NCBI RefSeq assembly: GCF_016617615.1
Contig: NZ_JAACYA010000001.1
Coordinates: 62,001-126,000 of the forward strand
DNA length: 64,000 bases
Source: Persephonella atlantica
GTDB taxonomy: Bacteria; Aquificota; Aquificia; Aquificales; Hydrogenothermaceae
Direction: 5' to 3'
Part shown: piece by piece, positions 45,435 through 54,492 of the stretch
Layout: each line of letters opens with the position of its first letter
How positions within the stretch are numbered: the stretch's first letter is position 1
Position numbers and translations under genes: made by a program
The notes under the pieces: generated by a model
Told to the model about the DNA's origin: nothing
Database searches by the model: none
Seen by the model: the letters and a program-made list of their open reading frames with translations, nothing else

Positions 45435-46033
45435 TCACTGCCCCTGTATTTTATGTATTTGACAGTTCCATCGGCAAAATCTATCTTCAGGGGATAAAAC
45501 TTAACTGTCAGCTTGTTTAAAGGTAGCTCTTTTACTTTTCTGTGGAGGGGGTTTGCAGGGTCGTAATCAATCTCTATCCTCATCTTGACTTCTTCACCGG
45601 GCTTTATTGTCATCCCTTTGAAAAAGTTCAGTGCTTTGTTTATGTTTATCTTCTTTTCCATCGCTTTTTTTTCATCTACAAAAATCATCACTTTGCCAGA
45701 TATGTTGCTCAGCTCTTTCTGTGTGTTGTTTTTGAATAACATCTTCAAAACAATCTGGTCAGACCTCTGCCACAGGCTTTCTTTCAGTTTCAGTGGATTA
45801 AACTTTTTTGATAAAACTGTGTAAGTTATGAGCTTCTGATTTTTGTCTGCAACAATAACATCAGTAATTTGTGAAGAAGGCATAGATATCTGTTTTTTCC
45901 CTTCTAATGCTTCTATCCTTTTTTCTAACTGCTGAACCTTCCTCTCTAATTGCTGAACTCTCTCTTCTAACGTTAAACTAAAAGAGTGTTCAAACATAGC
46001 TGTAAACATTAAGAAAATCATCAGTTTTCTCAA
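45431..46033 (-). CDS. Secreted coiled-coil protein of unknown function
   Basis: A 200-residue protein with an N-terminal signal peptide (~1-20), a short coiled coil (LTLEERVQQLERKVQQLEK) and a beta-rich remainder without a recognised domain. The coiled coil suggests oligomers, as in small periplasmic proteins with YbgF-like N-termini. The start is TTG with GAGGAAGCAAAA upstream. secG is 10 bases upstream; the methyltransferase is overlapped downstream. Confidence 0.75.
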   Translation of the reverse strand: MRKLMIFLMFTAMFEHSFSLTLEERVQQLERKVQQLEKRIEALEGKKQISMPSSQITDVIVADKNQKLITYTVLSKKFNPLKLKESLWQRSDQIVLKMLFKNNTQKELSNISGKVMIFVDEKKAMEKKININKALNFFKGMTIKPGEEVKMRIEIDYDPANPLHRKVKELPLNKLTVKFYPLKIDFADGTVKYIKYRGSE

Positions 46034-46043
46034 TTTTGCTTCC

Positions 46044-46340
46044 TCACTTTTTTTCTGTCTGTTTTGTCTGGGGAATGTCTGATAAAACAGAAGAGCTTTT
46101 TAAGGATTTGTGATGAATGTAAGACATTGCAAACACTATAAACAGGAAAATTCCACCAAGCCAGTAAGTTATCTTTGTCAGTATGTTAGATGCTCCGGCT
46201 CCTAAAACAGCTGCAGCTGCTCCTGAACCAAATATTGCACCAATCTCTGCTCCTTTTGTTTTCTGCATAAGAACGATAATGATGAGCAGCACTGCATCTA
46301 TAATAAGGAGCACTGCAAGAACTGTAAAAAGAAAGTCCAT
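46044..46340 (-). CDS. secG: SecG, protein translocase subunit
   Basis: A 98-residue SecG with two membrane segments (~2-24 and ~52-72). They flank QKTKGAEIGAIFGSGAAAAV, the typical cytoplasmic Gly/Ala-rich loop. It stimulates SecYEG-SecA export. A short polar tail ends the protein. It is 3 bases after tpiA. Confidence 0.93.
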   Translation of the reverse strand: MDFLFTVLAVLLIIDAVLLIIIVLMQKTKGAEIGAIFGSGAAAAVLGAGASNILTKITYWLGGIFLFIVFAMSYIHHKSLKSSSVLSDIPQTKQTEKK

Positions 46341-46343
46341 ATC

Positions 46344-47114
46344 TTAAACCTCCATCACTTCTGTTATTATTTTGTAAAATCTTTCAGGGTCAAGGCTTGC
46401 TGTTCCCACTAAAAATCCGTCTATATTCTTTTCCTTTATAAGCTCTCTGGCATTTTTCTCATTTACACTGCCACCATAAAGTATCCGTGTCTTACCGTCA
46501 TTACCTTTTGATATCTCATTAATCAGAGACCTTATGAATCTGTGAACTTCCTGAGCCTGCTCTGGTGTTGCGTTAACACCTGTTCCTATTGCCCACACTG
46601 GTTCGTAAGCAATGTCTATATAAATCATGTCCCTCTCGACACCTGCAAGCCCATTTCTTATCTGTCTTTCCACAACAGAGAGTGTTTTGCCCTGCTCTCT
46701 CTCCTCTAATGTTTCTCCTACGCACAGTATAGGTCTGATACCGTGTTCAACTGCAGATATCACCTTTTTGTTTATCAGACTATCCTTTTCTCCAAACTTG
46801 TGCCTCCTTTCAGAATGGCCAATAATTACATAATCTACCTCTAATTCACTGAGCATCAGTGGAGATACTTCTCCCGTAAAAGCCCCTTTTTCTTCATAGT
46901 ACATATTCTGGGCACCTAACTTTACATTGTATTCCCCTTCTTTTCTTGCTGCATCTAATCTGACAGATGCTGACGAGAGGGCTGTAAAAGGGGGAGCTAT
47001 CATAATTTCTATTTTTGTAAGGTCTTTTACAGAAGGGAGGAACAGATCTAAGTATTCCAATGTTTCCCCAACTGTTTTGTTCATTTTCCAGTTTGCTGCA
47101 ACAAGGTAGCTCAT
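46344..47114 (-). CDS. tpiA: Triosephosphate isomerase
   Basis: TpiA interconverts DHAP and G3P. YLVAANWKMNKT contains the active-site Asn and Lys, GHSERRH the electrophilic His and AYEPVWAIGTG the catalytic Glu; ILYGGSVNEKN follows. The start is ATG at 47114, with GGAGAG at the 3' end of gpmA as its ribosome site; a TTG at 47126 in frame is less likely. It forms a glycolytic pair with gpmA. Confidence 0.96.
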   Translation of the reverse strand: MSYLVAANWKMNKTVGETLEYLDLFLPSVKDLTKIEIMIAPPFTALSSASVRLDAARKEGEYNVKLGAQNMYYEEKGAFTGEVSPLMLSELEVDYVIIGHSERRHKFGEKDSLINKKVISAVEHGIRPILCVGETLEEREQGKTLSVVERQIRNGLAGVERDMIYIDIAYEPVWAIGTGVNATPEQAQEVHRFIRSLINEISKGNDGKTRILYGGSVNEKNARELIKEKNIDGFLVGTASLDPERFYKIITEVMEV

Positions 47115-47115
47115 C

Positions 47116-47730
47116 TTACTCTCCAAGTTCTCTGATCTCTTTGTTTATCACATTTCCATTTTCATCAAGCTCGTAAACAATAGGCGTTCCTGTTGGTATC
47201 TCAACCTTTATAATCTCTTCAGGTGACAGTTTTTCCAGATACATCACTATAGAACGGAGAGAGTTCCCGTGAGCAACAACCAGAACATCCCTGCCGTCTA
47301 ATATGTCGCCCATAATAGCTCTTTCAAGGAAAGGTATCGTTCTTGCTGCCGTATCTTTAAGAGATTCTCCTTCTGGTGGAGGAATATCGTAACTCCTTCT
47401 CCACAGGTGAACTATCTCCTTTCCCCATTTCTCCCTTGCTCTGTCCTTGTTCAGACCCTGAAGAGCTCCATAATGTCTCTCGTTCAGTGCTTTGTCTTTG
47501 ATAACAGGAATAAACAGTCCTATAGTCTCAAGTATTATTCTGAGAGTTTCCTGTGCCCTTGACAGGTCTGAAGTGTAAGCCACTGAAAATCTTATGTCTT
47601 TCAGCAGCTCTCCAGCTTTGTAAGCTTCCTCTTTACCTTTTTCTGTTAAAGGAACGTCAACCCACCCGGTAAACCTGTTCTGCAAGTTCCATACAGATTG
47701 ACCATGTCTGACAAGTACCAGTTTAGGCAT
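47116..47730 (-). CDS. gpmA: 2,3-bisphosphoglycerate-dependent phosphoglycerate mutase
   Basis: A 204-residue histidine phosphatase-fold mutase. LVRHGQSVWNLQNRFTGW holds the phosphorylated His (~residue 8). LNERHYGALQGLNK carries the conserved Glu and His, and VVAHGNSLRS the second catalytic His. It is shorter than the ~250 residues of E. coli GpmA. It overlaps the upstream DUF3817 gene by 8 bases and ends just before tpiA. Confidence 0.9.
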   Translation of the reverse strand: MPKLVLVRHGQSVWNLQNRFTGWVDVPLTEKGKEEAYKAGELLKDIRFSVAYTSDLSRAQETLRIILETIGLFIPVIKDKALNERHYGALQGLNKDRAREKWGKEIVHLWRRSYDIPPPEGESLKDTAARTIPFLERAIMGDILDGRDVLVVAHGNSLRSIVMYLEKLSPEEIIKVEIPTGTPIVYELDENGNVINKEIRELGE

Positions 47731-48031
47731 TTACCAGCTCTCCTTTATCTTTTTTATTTATTTTACCATTAACCAATCTCTCCATTGGTATCAATCCAAA
47801 GGGAATAACAGAGAATATAAGCATCTTTATGGTAAAGCTGTTTTCCAGACTGAACTCTTTTCTGACTTGATACAGAACGTACAGAAAGACAAGCCACAGA
47901 ATGCCGTGGATAGAGCCAAGTATCTTTGTGGCAATCTCGTATCCAAATATATACTTCAGTGGCATTCCAACAAAAACAAGCACTATAAGAGATACACCTT
48001 CTATGAAGGATATCTTTGCCAGTCTGTCCAT
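47723..48031 (-). CDS. DUF3817 membrane protein
   Basis: A 102-residue protein with three membrane segments. FIEGVSLIVLVFVGMPLKY and SIHGILWLVFLYVLYQV are characteristic of DUF3817, of unknown function. GGAGAAAAAAAG precedes the ATG. It lies between the trmN-like gene and gpmA. Confidence 0.85.
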   Translation of the reverse strand: MDRLAKISFIEGVSLIVLVFVGMPLKYIFGYEIATKILGSIHGILWLVFLYVLYQVRKEFSLENSFTIKMLIFSVIPFGLIPMERLVNGKINKKDKGELVNA

Positions 48032-48043
48032 CTTTTTTTCTCC

Positions 48044-48784
48044 TTATTCGCAGAATTTTTCCAGTATGAATTCTACCTCTGGAGTATAGATTTTTTTATA
48101 AGAATCCTCATAAACAATAAGAGGTTTTTCTACTGTCTCCCCTCCTGTTTTTCCCCCTTTTATTCCTTCCACTAAAATATGGGTTGCATTTTCAGTGATT
48201 GTTGGATGGATTGCTCTGTACCTTTTAGGCTGGATATTTTGCTCAATTAAATAGGTAATAAACTCTGAAAATCTTGACGATGGAACAATAGCAAACAGCT
48301 TTCCCCCGTTTTTCAAAAGGAATGATGATGCTTTTACAAAATCTTTTATTTTTCCCTCTATCTCAAATCTTGCTACATTTTTTTCTGTTTTTTCTACCTG
48401 TGAAGGAGGTTGATGATATGGAGGGTTAAATACTACATAATCAAAATTTTCAGGGCGAAATATTCTCTTAATCTCTCTTATATCTCCTTTGAAAAGCTGG
48501 GCTTTTATATTGTTTAGATTAATATTTCTCCATGCCTGAGAAAAAAGGCTTTCCTGAAGTTCTACCCCGTAAAGCTGGACTTTTTTGTATTTTAGACCAA
48601 GCAGTATCAGGATGATGCCAGAGCCTGTTCCAAGGTCTATAAGCTTTGACGGTCTGTCTGTTATCTTTACGAAAGAAGCAAGGAGAAGGCTGTCTATGTT
48701 AAATCTGTAGCCTTCCTTGCTCTGTATAATCTTTATTTTTCCCCTCAGGAAAGGGGTAAGCGTCTCTTCTTCCCTTATTCCCAT
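48044..48784 (-). CDS. tRNA1(Val) adenine-37-N6 methyltransferase-like (TrmN6 family)
   Basis: A class I methyltransferase of 246 residues. LIDLGTGSGIILILLGL is the SAM motif near residue 42; VVFNPPYHQPPS (~114-125) is the N6-adenine NPPY catalytic motif. The N-terminal FRGKIKIIQSKEGYRFNIDSLLLASF matches TrmN6 (YfiC)-type proteins, which act on A37 of tRNA-Val. Substrate is inferred from that similarity. It begins 2 bases after atpC. Confidence 0.78.
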   Translation of the reverse strand: MGIREEETLTPFLRGKIKIIQSKEGYRFNIDSLLLASFVKITDRPSKLIDLGTGSGIILILLGLKYKKVQLYGVELQESLFSQAWRNINLNNIKAQLFKGDIREIKRIFRPENFDYVVFNPPYHQPPSQVEKTEKNVARFEIEGKIKDFVKASSFLLKNGGKLFAIVPSSRFSEFITYLIEQNIQPKRYRAIHPTITENATHILVEGIKGGKTGGETVEKPLIVYEDSYKKIYTPEVEFILEKFCE

Positions 48785-48786
48785 TA

Positions 48787-49197
48787 CTATCTAACTTTTA
48801 CCCCTGCCAGTTCCAGCAGTGTTTCAGCCCTTTCTCTCATCTTCTCAAGGTTTTCTATCTCTTCTAAAGAAAGTGTTTCTTTCTGCTCTAATTTTGAAGT
48901 AGCCTCTTCTAATATCTTTTTCTCCTGTTCAACATTTATCTCTCCCAGTTCAAAAGCCTCTTCCACCAGAACTATAACCCTGTCTCCTCTAATATCAATT
49001 GTTCCGTATGTTACAGCAAACTCAACAGGTTCTTCTTCTGGCCTTTCTATTCTTAGCTTTCCTGGGACAACATTTGTAAGAAGGAGCATATGATTTTCTA
49101 AAATACCAATTTCCCCATCTGATGTGTTAATCACTGTCTGTTCAACTTCTCCCTGGAACACAATACCATTTGGAGTAACAACCTCTAACTGATACAT
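48787..49197 (-). CDS. atpC: F1F0-ATP synthase epsilon subunit
   Basis: A 136-residue epsilon subunit: the beta-sandwich opens LEVVTPNGIVFQGEVEQ and has DGEIGILENHMLLL, followed by the C-terminal helical hairpin (EEATSKLEQKETLSLEEIENLE) that can inhibit ATPase activity. No other atp gene is adjacent, so the ATP synthase genes appear dispersed. CAGGAGGCAAGGA precedes the ATG. It is the first gene of the run leading to mraY. Confidence 0.92.
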   Translation of the reverse strand: MYQLEVVTPNGIVFQGEVEQTVINTSDGEIGILENHMLLLTNVVPGKLRIERPEEEPVEFAVTYGTIDIRGDRVIVLVEEAFELGEINVEQEKKILEEATSKLEQKETLSLEEIENLEKMRERAETLLELAGVKVR

Positions 49198-49274
49198 TCC
49201 TTGCCTCCTGTTAATTCTTTCAATAAATTAGTTTACAATAATTTAGGCCAAATTTCATAAATGGGGGTGAAGTT

Positions 49275-49934
49275 ATGAAGGTAGGTGTTTTACTTGCAGG
49301 GTGTGGAGTGTTTGATGGGGCTGAGATACATGAAGCAACACTGACTCTCTACTTTTTAGACAGGGAAGGTGTAGAGATAGTTTGTATGGCTCCAGACATT
49401 CCCCAGAAAGAGGTGATAAATCATCTAAACGGAGAAAAGATGAACGAAACCAGAAATGTTCTTGTTGAAGCAGCGAGAATAGCAAGGGGAAATATAAAAA
49501 ACATAAACGAGGTTTCTGCTGACGAAATAGATGCTCTCATAATGCCCGGTGGGTACGGCGTTGCCAAAAACTTCTCTAACTTCCTTGAGAAGGGAGCAGA
49601 AGCTGATGTTATACCAGAGGTTAAAAGACTGCTTGTTGAGATGTTCCAGAAAGGAAAACCGATAGGTGCTGTCTGTATATCTCCTGTTATCGTTGCTGCA
49701 GCACTCAGAGAAGCAAAAGCTAAACTGACAATAGGTAGCGATGAGCAGGTTGCAAAAGCCATAGAGGCAATGGGTCAGCAGCATTTAGTATGCCCTGTCT
49801 CAGAAGCACTTGTTGATGAAGAGCATAAGATTGTTTCAACTCCTGCGTATATGGAAGGAAAAACAATAAAAGATGTTGCTGAAGGTATAGAAAAGTTAGT
49901 GAAAGAAGTCCTCAGGCTCGCAGGTAAACAATGA
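49275..49934 (+). CDS. elbB: ElbB-type DJ-1/PfpI family protein
   Basis: A 219-residue class I glutamine-amidotransferase-fold protein. It opens VGVLLAGCGVFDGAEIHE and has MPGGYGVAKNFSNF and the nucleophile elbow GAVCISPVIVAAA with Cys (~135). It closely resembles ElbB, annotated as glyoxalase-like with an unclear role in isoprenoid metabolism. GGGGGTGAAGTT precedes the ATG. It overlaps the Dcd-like gene by 4 bases (ATGA). Confidence 0.88.
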   Translation: MKVGVLLAGCGVFDGAEIHEATLTLYFLDREGVEIVCMAPDIPQKEVINHLNGEKMNETRNVLVEAARIARGNIKNINEVSADEIDALIMPGGYGVAKNFSNFLEKGAEADVIPEVKRLLVEMFQKGKPIGAVCISPVIVAAALREAKAKLTIGSDEQVAKAIEAMGQQHLVCPVSEALVDEEHKIVSTPAYMEGKTIKDVAEGIEKLVKEVLRLAGKQ

Positions 49935-50404
49935 TACTGAAAAATAAGCAGATAAAAGAGCTGATAAAGATAGGCTCAATAGAGATAAACCCTTTTTATG
50001 AAGAGGCACAGCTACAGGCCTCTTCTGTTGATTTAACACTTTCAGACAGAGTTTACAGGTATCCGGTGGAATTAGAACCTGAGCTGCAGATTTTAGACCC
50101 TAAAAATCCGTATCTACAGATAGTGGAAAGGGAGTATATATCTGCGGAGGGAATAGTTTTAAAGCCGGGAAGCTTTATTCTTGCTGAAACAAAAGAGTAC
50201 ATAAAAGTTTCAGATAACATATCTCTTCATATCCAGCCAAAATTTAGACTGTCAAAATTAGGTGTTCAGATTGTTAACGCTGGATGGTTAGAGTATGGAT
50301 TTGAGGGAAACATCACCCTCTGTCTTTACAACTGTAATCAGCTTCCTGTCAGGCTGTATGAAGGGATGAAAATTGTTCAGGTTTTCTTTGAAAAAACAGA
50401 TTAG
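49931..50404 (+). CDS. dCTP deaminase-fold protein lacking the canonical catalytic residues
   Basis: This 157-residue protein has the dCTP deaminase/dUTPase fold: MILKNKQIKELIK start, QASSVDLTLSD, and an FEGNITLCLYN strand. Aligned by eye to E. coli Dcd, the positions of Ser111, Arg115 and Glu138 are replaced. RSSLARLG becomes KFRLSKLG, and the VLEFYN strand with its catalytic Glu becomes TLCLYN with Cys. It may be a non-deaminating relative or act on another ligand. elbB is immediately upstream and hom follows at 10 bases. Confidence 0.7.
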   Translation: MILKNKQIKELIKIGSIEINPFYEEAQLQASSVDLTLSDRVYRYPVELEPELQILDPKNPYLQIVEREYISAEGIVLKPGSFILAETKEYIKVSDNISLHIQPKFRLSKLGVQIVNAGWLEYGFEGNITLCLYNCNQLPVRLYEGMKIVQVFFEKTD

Positions 50405-50414
50405 GAGGTAGTTT

Positions 50415-51740
50415 TTGAAAGAGATCAATATAGGAATAGTAGGTTACGGCGTTGTTGGAAATGGTGTTGCAAAAATAATTGAAGAGAAAACAGAGCTCCT
50501 ACATAAAAAATCAGGGGTAAAAATAAATCTGAAAAAAGTTTTTACCAGAAACTGGAACAAAAAATTCCCATATCCCTTATCAGAAGAAAAAAAGGCTTGC
50601 TCCTTAGAAGAGATTTTAGAAGATGAAGACGTGCACATAGTCGTTGAGCTTACAGGAGGAATAGATTTTCCTTTAAGACTAATAACAGATTCTATAAGGA
50701 AGGGGAAGCATATAGTAACGGCAAACAAAGCCCTGCTTGCAGAAAAGGGAAAGGAGATATTTTCCCTTGCAGAAGAGAAAAAAATAAGAATTGGATTTGA
50801 GGCAGCTGTTGCAGGGGGAATACCTATAATAAGAGCATTAAGGGAAGGACTTGTAGCAAACAGAATAACAAAGATATACGGCATACTAAATGGGACAACA
50901 AACTACATTCTTACAAAGATGTTTCAGGAACATAGAGATTTCAGCTCTGTTTTGAAAGAAGCTCAGGAATTAGGATATGCAGAAGCAGACCCAACACTTG
51001 ACATAAATGGAACAGATGCTGCCCACAAGATAGCCATTTTAGCCTCCCTATCTTACGGCGGTTTTATAGATTTTGACGGCGTTTATATAGAAGGAATAGA
51101 GAATATAGACAGTCTTGATATTGACCTTGGAAGGGAACTGGGATACACGCTGAAACTTCTCGCCATAGCTAAAAGCCACAATGGAGAGGCTGAGGTAAGG
51201 GTTCATCCAACATTTCTTCCTTCTGAACATCCTCTTGCAAAGGTTGACGGTGTTTTCAATGCGGTTATGGTTGAAGGGGACTCGGTAGGTGAGACAATGT
51301 TTTACGGAAAAGGGGCAGGAAGCCTTCCTACAGCCAGCGCTGTTGTCAGTGATATTGTGGATATTGCAAAAAGTATAGCTTTAGGTGTTGGGAGGGAGAT
51401 AGAAATCACATCTATGAACTGGGAGCACAAACAGCTTACACTGACAAAGGCAAAAGACTTTTATACACGATATTACGTGAGATTTACTGTTCCAGATATC
51501 ACAGGTATTCTGGCAAAAATAGCGGCAGTCTTTGCAAAGTATAACATAAGTATTGCGGCTGTTATACAGAAAGAAAAGGTTCTTTCGATAGCAAGAAGAA
51601 CAGATGAAAAGGTTGTCCCCCTTGTTATACTCACACACACAGCCTCAGAAAACAGTATTCAGTCAGCTATAAGAGAGATAGGGAAACAAAGTATAACCGT
51701 GGAAAAAACAGTAATAATAAGAGTTGAAGACGAAGAGTAA
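50415..51740 (+). CDS. hom: Homoserine dehydrogenase
   Basis: Hom reduces aspartate semialdehyde to homoserine. The 441-residue protein has Rossmann GIVGYGVVGNGVAKII (~8-23), VTANKALLAEKG, GFEAAVAGGIPII, GILNGTTNYILTKM and DVDGxDAAHK-type TLDINGTDAAHKIAIL. A C-terminal ACT domain (~350-435) suggests feedback control, typically by threonine. The start is TTG with AGGAGGTAGTTT upstream. It pairs in pathway with thrB at 38757-39662. Confidence 0.95.
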   Translation: MKEINIGIVGYGVVGNGVAKIIEEKTELLHKKSGVKINLKKVFTRNWNKKFPYPLSEEKKACSLEEILEDEDVHIVVELTGGIDFPLRLITDSIRKGKHIVTANKALLAEKGKEIFSLAEEKKIRIGFEAAVAGGIPIIRALREGLVANRITKIYGILNGTTNYILTKMFQEHRDFSSVLKEAQELGYAEADPTLDINGTDAAHKIAILASLSYGGFIDFDGVYIEGIENIDSLDIDLGRELGYTLKLLAIAKSHNGEAEVRVHPTFLPSEHPLAKVDGVFNAVMVEGDSVGETMFYGKGAGSLPTASAVVSDIVDIAKSIALGVGREIEITSMNWEHKQLTLTKAKDFYTRYYVRFTVPDITGILAKIAAVFAKYNISIAAVIQKEKVLSIARRTDEKVVPLVILTHTASENSIQSAIREIGKQSITVEKTVIIRVEDEE

Positions 51741-53188
51741 TGAAAATATCCCAGATAACCTATCTTAAAAAAGAGACAGGACTGATTTTTGCACCTGTAG
51801 TAGCATCTGTACTTTACATGCTTCCCCTTGATATGAGTAGAGAAGCTCAGACTGTTTTAGCTATTATGGGCTTTTGTCTGGTGTTTTGGCTGACAGAAGT
51901 AATCCCTCTCTCCATGACAGCATTACTTGGTGTTTCTACAGCCGTTGTATTGGGCATCACCAGCATAAAGGAGGCTTTTCTAAGCTTTGGACATCCTGTG
52001 ATACTCCTGTTTATTGGGAGTTTCTTGATAGCTCAAGCTATGGCAAAACATGGCTTAGATAAAAGATTTGCGCTCAATCTTTTGACGAGAAACTTTTTCG
52101 TGAAAAGTCCATTCAGACTGATAGCAGGGTTTTCTGTTATATCTTTTCTTCTATCAATGTGGGTTAGTAATACAGCCACTACGGCAATGCTTTTGCCACT
52201 TGTACTAGGCATTGTATATACCTTTAAGCAAAATAAAATAAAAGGAATATCTAACTTTTCTATTTATGCATTGCTTTCTGTTGCGTATTCTGCTTCCATA
52301 GGAGGGGCAACAACCCTAATAGGAACTCCTACAAACCTTATAGGTGCTGGATTTCTAAAAGAAGCAGGATACGACATAGATTTTTTAAAATGGTTTATTC
52401 TTGCTTTTCCTATTACGTTCACAGTATATGTAGCCTTTTTATTTTATATAAAGTTTCATATAAGGAATTTCCATTTTGACAAAAATGAGATTAAGAAAAT
52501 TTTTGTAGAAGAAAAGAAAAAACTGCCTAAAATTTCACTTGGAGAGAAAAACACATTTTTTGTCTTTTGTCTTGCAGCTTTTTTCTGGATGTTACCGGGC
52601 ATTGCGAACCTACTTGGGAACAAAGAATTATATACATTCTTGAAAAGTCACATTCCAGAAGCGATAGTAGCAGTGATAGCAGCAGTTTTACTTTTCCTTC
52701 TCCCTTCTAAAAAGAATGAAGGGACATTAAGCATAGAAGATATAAAAAAATTAGATTGGGATGTTGTTCTTCTGTTTGGAGGAGGAATAGCGTTAGGTAA
52801 ACTAATTACAAAGACAGGTCTTGCAGATTACATAGGTCAAAAGGTCTCTTCTCTTATATCTCCAGAGCTGATGATTCTGTTTATCGTGATTTTGATAATC
52901 ACTATGATTTTCCTTACAGAAATCAGCTCAAACACAGCAACAGTTATAACATTTGCTCCTATACTGATAGGTATACTGAAAGAGATGAATATGGAAATAT
53001 TCTATCCTGTATTTGGAATAATCATTGCAGCAAGTTTTGCCTTTATGCTTCCTATAGCCACTCCACCCAATGCAATAATTTACGGCAGCAGGCATATACC
53101 TATAAGCAAGATGGTCAAAGTTGGGCTCTTTATGAACATTATTGGCTCGGTTATAATATCTACTTTCATAATAATCTATATGAAGTGA
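51740..53188 (+). CDS. DASS/SLC13-family sodium:dicarboxylate/sulfate symporter
   Basis: A 482-residue transporter with about twelve membrane segments. The two SNT motifs (WVSNTATTAML near 135; ISSNTATVITFAP near 395) bind sodium and substrate in this family. GGATTLIGTPTNLIG near 188 and PIATPPNAIIYGS at ~435 also match. Substrate may be a dicarboxylate such as succinate or malate, or sulfate. The ATG overlaps the hom stop by one base (TAATG). Confidence 0.88.
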   Translation: MKISQITYLKKETGLIFAPVVASVLYMLPLDMSREAQTVLAIMGFCLVFWLTEVIPLSMTALLGVSTAVVLGITSIKEAFLSFGHPVILLFIGSFLIAQAMAKHGLDKRFALNLLTRNFFVKSPFRLIAGFSVISFLLSMWVSNTATTAMLLPLVLGIVYTFKQNKIKGISNFSIYALLSVAYSASIGGATTLIGTPTNLIGAGFLKEAGYDIDFLKWFILAFPITFTVYVAFLFYIKFHIRNFHFDKNEIKKIFVEEKKKLPKISLGEKNTFFVFCLAAFFWMLPGIANLLGNKELYTFLKSHIPEAIVAVIAAVLLFLLPSKKNEGTLSIEDIKKLDWDVVLLFGGGIALGKLITKTGLADYIGQKVSSLISPELMILFIVILIITMIFLTEISSNTATVITFAPILIGILKEMNMEIFYPVFGIIIAASFAFMLPIATPPNAIIYGSRHIPISKMVKVGLFMNIIGSVIISTFIIIYMK

Positions 53189-53197
53189 GGTGAGTGA

Positions 53198-53626
53198 ATG
53201 GAAACAAAATGGGAGTTTTCTGCCGGAGGTGTTGTTTACAGAAAAACGGAAGACGGAAAGTTAGAGATTTTATTAATCAGGGTAAAAAACAGATGGAGTT
53301 TTCCAAAAGGAAATATAGAAAGAGGAGAACCAAAAGACAAAGCAGCTCTGAGAGAAGTAAAAGAAGAGACAGGAGTTGATGCAGAAATTGTTGAGTATCT
53401 TGGAGAGGTTGATTACTGGTACAGCATGGAGCTTTACAGGATACATAAGTTTGTTTACTACTATCTTATGAGATACACAGGAGGAGAGATAACTCCTCAG
53501 AAAGAAGAAATAGACGAAGCAAAGTTTATACCCATTGAAGAAGTAGAAAGTTTGCTCACCTATCCTACTGATAAAAAGATATTTGAAAGGGCATTAAAGG
53601 TTTTAGAAAAGATAGGTGAGGTTTGA
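53198..53626 (+). CDS. Nudix hydrolase
   Basis: A 142-residue Nudix protein. The Nudix box reads GNIERGEPKDKAALREVKEE followed by TGV (~38-60), with all catalytic Glu residues intact. The N-terminal FSAGGVVYRKTEDGKLEILLI resembles the diadenosine-polyphosphate/RppH-like branch. Substrate not determinable. It overlaps the LpxL-like start by one base (TGATG). Confidence 0.9.
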   Translation: METKWEFSAGGVVYRKTEDGKLEILLIRVKNRWSFPKGNIERGEPKDKAALREVKEETGVDAEIVEYLGEVDYWYSMELYRIHKFVYYYLMRYTGGEITPQKEEIDEAKFIPIEEVESLLTYPTDKKIFERALKVLEKIGEV

Positions 53627-54492
53627 TGTACCTATTTGCAAAAACATTTTTTAGTTTTTCAAGTAAACTCAGCAGAGAAACTGCACTGGAATTAGGTGAG
53701 AAAATAGGTTCAACCTTCTGGAGATTGGGGTACAGAAAAAAGGTAATACTGAAAAATTTAGATATTGCATTCCCGGAGAAAGAGAAAGAGTGGAAAGAAA
53801 AAACGGGAGAAAAATCGCTCCAGAGTATAGGAAGAACTCTCGTTGAGTTTCCAAAGTTACCAGAGTATGTAAAAAACAAAGATATAGACAGAATTTTTGT
53901 TATTGAAGAAGGTGAAGAGATACTCAAAGAAAAAGGAGGAAAGATTATTGTATCTGCCCACATAGGCAACTGGGAGCTTGGAGGGGCTGGAATATCAAGA
54001 AAGTATGGTAAAATTGTCAGCCTTGCATACAGGCTAAAAAACAAAAAGTTAAACAGTCTCATAACACAGATAAGAGAATCTTCAGGAATGAAAATAATAT
54101 TCCACGATCAGCCATTGAAGGATTTTTTGAAAGCCTTAAGGGAAGGAATGACTATTGTTTTCTTAGTTGACCAGAATGCTCTCAGACACAGAGGAGTATT
54201 TGTTGATTTTTTTTCTCTTCCAGCTTCAACAGTGTCTTTCCCTGCAAAACTTTCAGCAAAATATGGGTATCCAATAATATTTTCCTATCAGTACTACGAC
54301 TTTAAAACCAGAATATATAAGGGAGTTGTAAAAAATCTTGAAATCCCAGACAGAAAAGATGTTAAAAGTATCGTTCAGAGCTATACGAAAGAGGTTGAAA
54401 TAGCTGTCAGAAAACATCCAGAGCAGTATTTTTGGGTTCACAAACGATGGAAAACAAGACCAGAAGGAGAACCTGAAAATTTATATACCTGA
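53626..54492 (+). CDS. LpxL/HtrB-family lysophospholipid acyltransferase (lipid A late acyltransferase-like)
   Basis: A 288-residue acyltransferase with the catalytic HIGNWELGG (H-x4-E, ~110-118), VDQNALRHRGVFVDFF, and a C-terminal FWVHKRWKTRPEG, all typical of LpxL/LpxM. It likely adds a secondary acyl chain to lipid A at the inner membrane; which position is unclear. The ATG at 53626 has AGGTGAGG five bases upstream; a TTG at 53623 adds one codon. Confidence 0.87.
   Translation: MYLFAKTFFSFSSKLSRETALELGEKIGSTFWRLGYRKKVILKNLDIAFPEKEKEWKEKTGEKSLQSIGRTLVEFPKLPEYVKNKDIDRIFVIEEGEEILKEKGGKIIVSAHIGNWELGGAGISRKYGKIVSLAYRLKNKKLNSLITQIRESSGMKIIFHDQPLKDFLKALREGMTIVFLVDQNALRHRGVFVDFFSLPASTVSFPAKLSAKYGYPIIFSYQYYDFKTRIYKGVVKNLEIPDRKDVKSIVQSYTKEVEIAVRKHPEQYFWVHKRWKTRPEGEPENLYT

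Noticed and set aside
48787-49197. atpC as part of a full atp operon
   Set aside because: Both neighbours are unrelated (trmN6-like, divergent elbB); no other ATP synthase subunit is present.
51740-53188. DASS transporter as a recent horizontal acquisition
   Set aside because: Codon use looks slightly different by eye, but it overlaps hom by one base and no mobile element flanks it; composition was not computed.
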